A stretch of 9,327 nt of DNA, taken from assembly GCA_947169985.1 (NCBI GenBank), contig CAMVRW010000080.1:1-9327 (forward strand). Reading direction: 5' to 3'. Positions 6,406 to 9,327 of this stretch are shown piece by piece. This DNA comes from an uncultured Butyrivibrio sp. (GTDB lineage: Bacteria > Bacillota > Clostridia > Lachnospirales > Lachnospiraceae). The first letter of the stretch is position 1; the number at the start of each line of letters is the position of its first letter. The translations under genes and the position numbers were made by a program. Below the pieces are notes generated by a model, which worked only from the letters and a program-made list of their open reading frames with translations, had not been told where the DNA came from and made no database searches.

Positions 6406-8171
6406 CCGTTATATTTAAATGCAAGCATTGTAAGATCATCAAACTGGTCCGCATCTCCAACAAAGGAATCCACATCCTCCCGGACCTTTTTCAAAAGCTC
6501 CTTGGGCTCTGCATCAATATTATCATTGAGCACCTTTGAAAGCCTCGGCATCTCGTAGCGAAGTCCGTCGGAATTGGTAGCTTCCGGTACACCATCTGTG
6601 TAAATAAAGAGCTTTTCTCCCGGCTTCATAACAAAGCTGTCACTATTATACTTTGTATTCTTCATGGCACCCAGAACCAGATCATGATCAACTGTCAGTT
6701 CTTCATAACCTTCCCCACCCTTCTTAAGCAGGAACGGATCCTCATGACCGGCATTAGCCTCCACAACTTCTCCTGTTGAGATAGTGAGAATTCCAAGCCA
6801 GACTGTCACAAACATAAAGGACTTATTTCCCTCACAAAGTCTGTTATTCACATCCTCAAATATTTCGGCAGGATTTCCGCCCATCATTGCCCTGTTCTTT
6901 ATCAGGGTCTTACTTATGACCATGAAAAGAGCTGCAGGAATACCCTTGCCGGATACGTCCGCCATAACCAGGGCCAGGTGGTCATCATCGATCATAAAGA
7001 TATCGTAGAAGTCACCGCCTACTTCCTTTGCAGGGTCCATATTCGCAAAGACTTCAAATTCAGACCGTTCCGGATACACAGGGAATATCTGAGGCAGCAT
7101 ATCTCTTTGTATGGTGGAGGCCACATCCAGCTCTGCTGAAAGCCTTTCTTTCTCCGAGGTGACTCTTGTCAGATTCTCCTCATAGATCTCAATCTCTTTT
7201 TCCATATCCGCCATGATATCTGAAAGAGATTCAATCTCATCTCCCGTACCAAGGTTCAGTGATGAGAAATACTTAGTCTTCTTTACATCATTTTTCCTGT
7301 CCAGGGCATAGTTTCTGGCTGCGTCAGTAACTGAGTTTATGGGATTTACGATCATCTTCTGCATCTTAGATCTGTAAATTGCTCCCATAATAAGCACCAC
7401 TACCAGTATCAAAAACAGGAATATCAAAATGAAAGACAGGACATTGGACCACACATTAGTATAGAAAGCGTCTGCCTCAACAAATACGATGACGTTCTCA
7501 TCTGGGTATGGGAATGGTTCATACCAGGCAAAAACTACATATCTGGGATCTATCTTCATGTAGCGGATAAGGTTCTTTAAAAGAGACCATCGCTCCTCTT
7601 CAATATGATCCAGCTCTATGTCTTCGAACCGACGCCACAAAACATCATCTACTAAGACAGACTCATCTCCGCCAAACTTTTCAACATCACAAAGAAGAGA
7701 TGCAATATGGGTTTCTTTATCAAACACCATAAGGCATGTTCCGTTCAGATCAGGGTTGTTGCCGTTAAAGGTAGCAATGATGTCCATGACCCTTTGATAA
7801 TCCTGTCTCTTTGCCAGCGGAGGGTTTTCTTCTGTATACCAGCGATAATTAAGAAGCTGTCCCTCAGTATCTGCAGGATTATTCTTCTCGAGTTCTTCCT
7901 CAAAATTCTGATTTTCCCTCTCCTGAGCAAGCACTGCATCCACCAGTCCCGGAACATCACCACTTTTCTGAAGAACTGCAGAAATGGTCCTTGCGATGTT
8001 GACCGTATCTCCATAATTACTGCTTAGAATGCCGTACAAAAAAATACCAACACTGATCAAAAGGACCACTGCTCCTAAGACACCACTGTGCAGAATACTG
8101 CTGAGCATTACTTTCTTCGAAAGCTTACCAGTCTTATTATCTTCTCTTTTTTCAGATACTGAATTGTTCAT
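6387..8171 (-). CDS. Membrane-bound SpoIIE/RsbU-type PP2C protein serine phosphatase
   Basis: A 594-residue signalling phosphatase. A polar cytoplasmic N-terminus (1-20) precedes membrane segment 1 (about 26-50). An extracytoplasmic sensor region (about 51-240) lies before membrane segment 2 (about 243-267). A HAMP-like linker (about 268-320) and a probable coiled coil (about 320-355) lead to the SpoIIE phosphatase domain (about 350-590). Its metal-binding motifs are intact: EVGGDFYD (383-390), MADVSGKG (403-410), NAGHE (473-477), YTDGVPEA (524-531) and FDDLT (577-581). Such enzymes usually dephosphorylate an anti-sigma factor antagonist to release a sigma factor, but no STAS protein or anti-sigma kinase is visible here. 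The ligand of the sensor region is unknown. The ATG at 8171 has a weak ribosome binding site (AAGAG, 7 nt upstream) and an in-frame stop lies shortly before it, so no longer start exists. The last codons lie within the terminator stem. Confidence 0.92.
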   Translation of the reverse strand: MNNSVSEKREDNKTGKLSKKVMLSSILHSGVLGAVVLLISVGIFLYGILSSNYGDTVNIARTISAVLQKSGDVPGLVDAVLAQERENQNFEEELEKNNPADTEGQLLNYRWYTEENPPLAKRQDYQRVMDIIATFNGNNPDLNGTCLMVFDKETHIASLLCDVEKFGGDESVLVDDVLWRRFEDIELDHIEEERWSLLKNLIRYMKIDPRYVVFAWYEPFPYPDENVIVFVEADAFYTNVWSNVLSFILIFLFLILVVVLIMGAIYRSKMQKMIVNPINSVTDAARNYALDRKNDVKKTKYFSSLNLGTGDEIESLSDIMADMEKEIEIYEENLTRVTSEKERLSAELDVASTIQRDMLPQIFPVYPERSEFEVFANMDPAKEVGGDFYDIFMIDDDHLALVMADVSGKGIPAALFMVISKTLIKNRAMMGGNPAEIFEDVNNRLCEGNKSFMFVTVWLGILTISTGEVVEANAGHEDPFLLKKGGEGYEELTVDHDLVLGAMKNTKYNSDSFVMKPGEKLFIYTDGVPEATNSDGLRYEMPRLSKVLNDNIDAEPKELLKKVREDVDSFVGDADQFDDLTMLAFKYNGKQGPL

Positions 8172-8217
8172 ACTTATACTCTTTATCCTAAAGCATCATA
8201 GTCAACCTTCCGTTATT

Positions 8218-8226
8218 ATTATATCA
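8218..8226 (-). promoter_or_regulatory. Extended -10 promoter of the phosphatase gene
   Basis: The minus strand reads TGATATAAT (8226-8218), a perfect extended -10 element. No good -35 is found 16-18 nt further upstream (GGATTT at 8246-8241), as is common with an extended -10. Transcription would begin near 8211, about 40 nt before the ATG. This suggests the phosphatase is transcribed separately from the rhamnulokinase gene. Confidence 0.55.
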
Positions 8227-8290
8227 GTTTTATGAACACAAAATCCGCATATCATTGAAAAAAAATACCTAGGCGAAAAGAGCTGGCTGA

Positions 8291-8325
8291 ACTGATATAC
8301 CACTGCTGCAACAATGTGGCTCAGT
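8291..8325 (-). terminator. Weak hairpin at the rhamnulokinase 3' end, possible terminator
   Basis: On the minus strand ACTGA (8325-8321, spanning the stop codon) can pair with TCAGT (8295-8291), and CCAC (8319-8316) with GTGG (8303-8300), giving a nested, interrupted stem. A T-run of eight (8265-8258) follows, but about 25 nt downstream rather than directly, so efficiency is doubtful. Nothing else in the 149-bp gap before the phosphatase start looks like a terminator, and I see no gene there. Confidence 0.3.
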
Positions 8326-9327
8326 GATAGGTCCTTACTTCAAAAGAGCTATAGACACACTTTCTGAATTCCTGCAAACCTGCGAATAAGCCATCTGCCA
8401 TCATCTGGGCACCGATGTTGCCGATAGCTGTTGCCTCGGAAGGGCCAGCCAGGACGGTTCTGCCGGTCACCTGGGCAGTGAGCTTGTTGAGGTATTCTGC
8501 GTTGGAGCCTCCGCCTACGATGTTTACGCTTGGGAATTTCTTTCCTGTAATATCCTCAATCTCAACCGCTGCTCTTCCGTAGCATACTGCAAGAGATCTG
8601 TAGATAACCCTGGCGATTTCCCAGGGAGTTACAGGGATCTGCTCGCCATTTTCCTCGCAAGCTTTCTTTACTGCATCTATCATAGACTCCGGTGCAAGAA
8701 AGACTTCGGAGTTTGCATCAACGATTGATGTAATTGTCTCCTCCTCCGCCTTTGCACAAAGGTTTGCAAAAGAGTAATCGTCGGAAGCTTTCTTGCCTGG
8801 ATAATAGTATCCTGCTTCAAATTCCTTCTTCACGGACTGGATCATCCAAAGCCCCATAATGTTCTTAAGGAATCTGTATCTGTGGTCATATCCGCCTTCA
8901 TTAGTGAAGTTAGCCTCTTCGGCTTTTTCAGAACAGTTTGCCTTTTCAAGCTCGCAGCCAAAAAGTGACCAGGTTCCGGAAGAAATGTAAAGAACATCAT
9001 CTGAGGTATTCGGAACACTCATAACTGCTGCTCCTGTATCATGGGTCGCAGGAAGTACAACCCTGCAGTCAAAGCCCACTTTCTCCTGAATCTCTTTTGT
9101 GAGATTCCCCACAAAAGTTCCGGGCATTGAAAGCTCAGTAAATAAGCGCCTAGGATAGCCCAGCTTCTCAATAAGGTCATAGTCCCACTGATTGGTATTT
9201 GGATCTACAAGACCTGTTGTTGTGGCGTTGGTGTACTCCTGCTTCTTTACTCCTGTCAGCAGGAAATGCAGGTAATCAGGGATCATCAAAAGAGCTTTCG
9301 CCTCATCAAGGGTTCCCGGCTCCTGTT
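8321..9327 (-). CDS. rhaB: Rhamnulokinase, 5' part beyond the window edge
   Basis: The C-terminal 334 residues of an FGGY-family sugar kinase that phosphorylates L-rhamnulose to L-rhamnulose 1-phosphate in rhamnose breakdown. The reading frame stays open to the right edge, with residues QEPGTLDEAKALL before the first in-window ATG, so the start lies outside; the family is usually about 480-490 residues. Visible motifs are IPDYLHFLLTG and EYTNATTT, typical of rhamnulokinases; HDTGAAV with the catalytic Asp (codon 9040-9038); SSGTWSLFGCE for phosphate binding; and NIVGGGSNAEYLNKL plus AGPSEATAIGNIG for nucleotide binding. The C-terminus looks complete. L-fuculokinase and xylulokinase are less likely given the NATTT and AGPSEATAIGN segments. 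Neighbouring rhamnose genes, if any, must lie to the right. Confidence 0.92.
   Translation of the reverse strand, partial: QEPGTLDEAKALLMIPDYLHFLLTGVKKQEYTNATTTGLVDPNTNQWDYDLIEKLGYPRRLFTELSMPGTFVGNLTKEIQEKVGFDCRVVLPATHDTGAAVMSVPNTSDDVLYISSGTWSLFGCELEKANCSEKAEEANFTNEGGYDHRYRFLKNIMGLWMIQSVKKEFEAGYYYPGKKASDDYSFANLCAKAEEETITSIVDANSEVFLAPESMIDAVKKACEENGEQIPVTPWEIARVIYRSLAVCYGRAAVEIEDITGKKFPSVNIVGGGSNAEYLNKLTAQVTGRTVLAGPSEATAIGNIGAQMMADGLFAGLQEFRKCVYSSFEVRTYH

Noticed and set aside
8321..9289. Treating the rhamnulokinase as a complete 322-residue protein
   Set aside because: The apparent start at 9289 is a TTG codon inside the conserved rhamnulokinase sequence, and the frame is open to the window edge.

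Overview
The window looks like chromosome of a plant-polysaccharide-using, Gram-positive anaerobe of the Clostridia, most likely a Lachnospiraceae (Butyrivibrio/Pseudobutyrivibrio-like). This rests on protein style, strong AGGAG-type ribosome binding sites, the mix of glycosidase and rhamnose genes, and a GGGGACGGTTCTTTTGA repeat that I remember from Firmicutes genomes. The genus is inference.

Layout. Positions 1-499 carry no convincing protein gene but are rich in structure: a 12-bp palindrome, four AGTGCCA copies spaced 10-12 bp apart, a long imperfect inverted repeat that would hide a strong Shine-Dalgarno site, a plausible minus-strand promoter, and a large inverted repeat whose left arm is tandemly duplicated. 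On the minus strand, 4730 down to 500 is a tight three-gene operon: type I L-asparaginase, a GH127 beta-L-arabinofuranosidase (3-nt gap) and a GH27 glycosidase (8-nt overlap). A 152-bp divergent promoter region separates it from a plus-strand secreted lipoprotein with a Pro/Gly/Glu linker and a repetitive beta-helix-like domain. That gene converges on a minus-strand membrane-bound SpoIIE/RsbU-type phosphatase, and the two share one bidirectional terminator. The right end holds most of a minus-strand rhamnulokinase that runs off the window.

How it may fit together. GH127, GH27 and rhamnulokinase all point to plant cell-wall sugars. The two glycosidases have no signal peptides, so they should act in the cytoplasm on imported oligosaccharides or glycopeptides. 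Beta-L-arabinofuranose on hydroxyproline plus alpha-galactose on serine is the decoration of plant extensins, so asparaginase-GH127-GH27 could be a salvage unit for extensin-type glycopeptides. The GH27 subfamily has unusual substrate-pocket residues, so beta-L-arabinopyranosidase is an alternative. The lipoprotein may be a surface polysaccharide-binding or adhesive protein. The phosphatase is a signalling protein with no partner visible here. No clear mobile-element gene, tRNA, rRNA or CRISPR array was seen.
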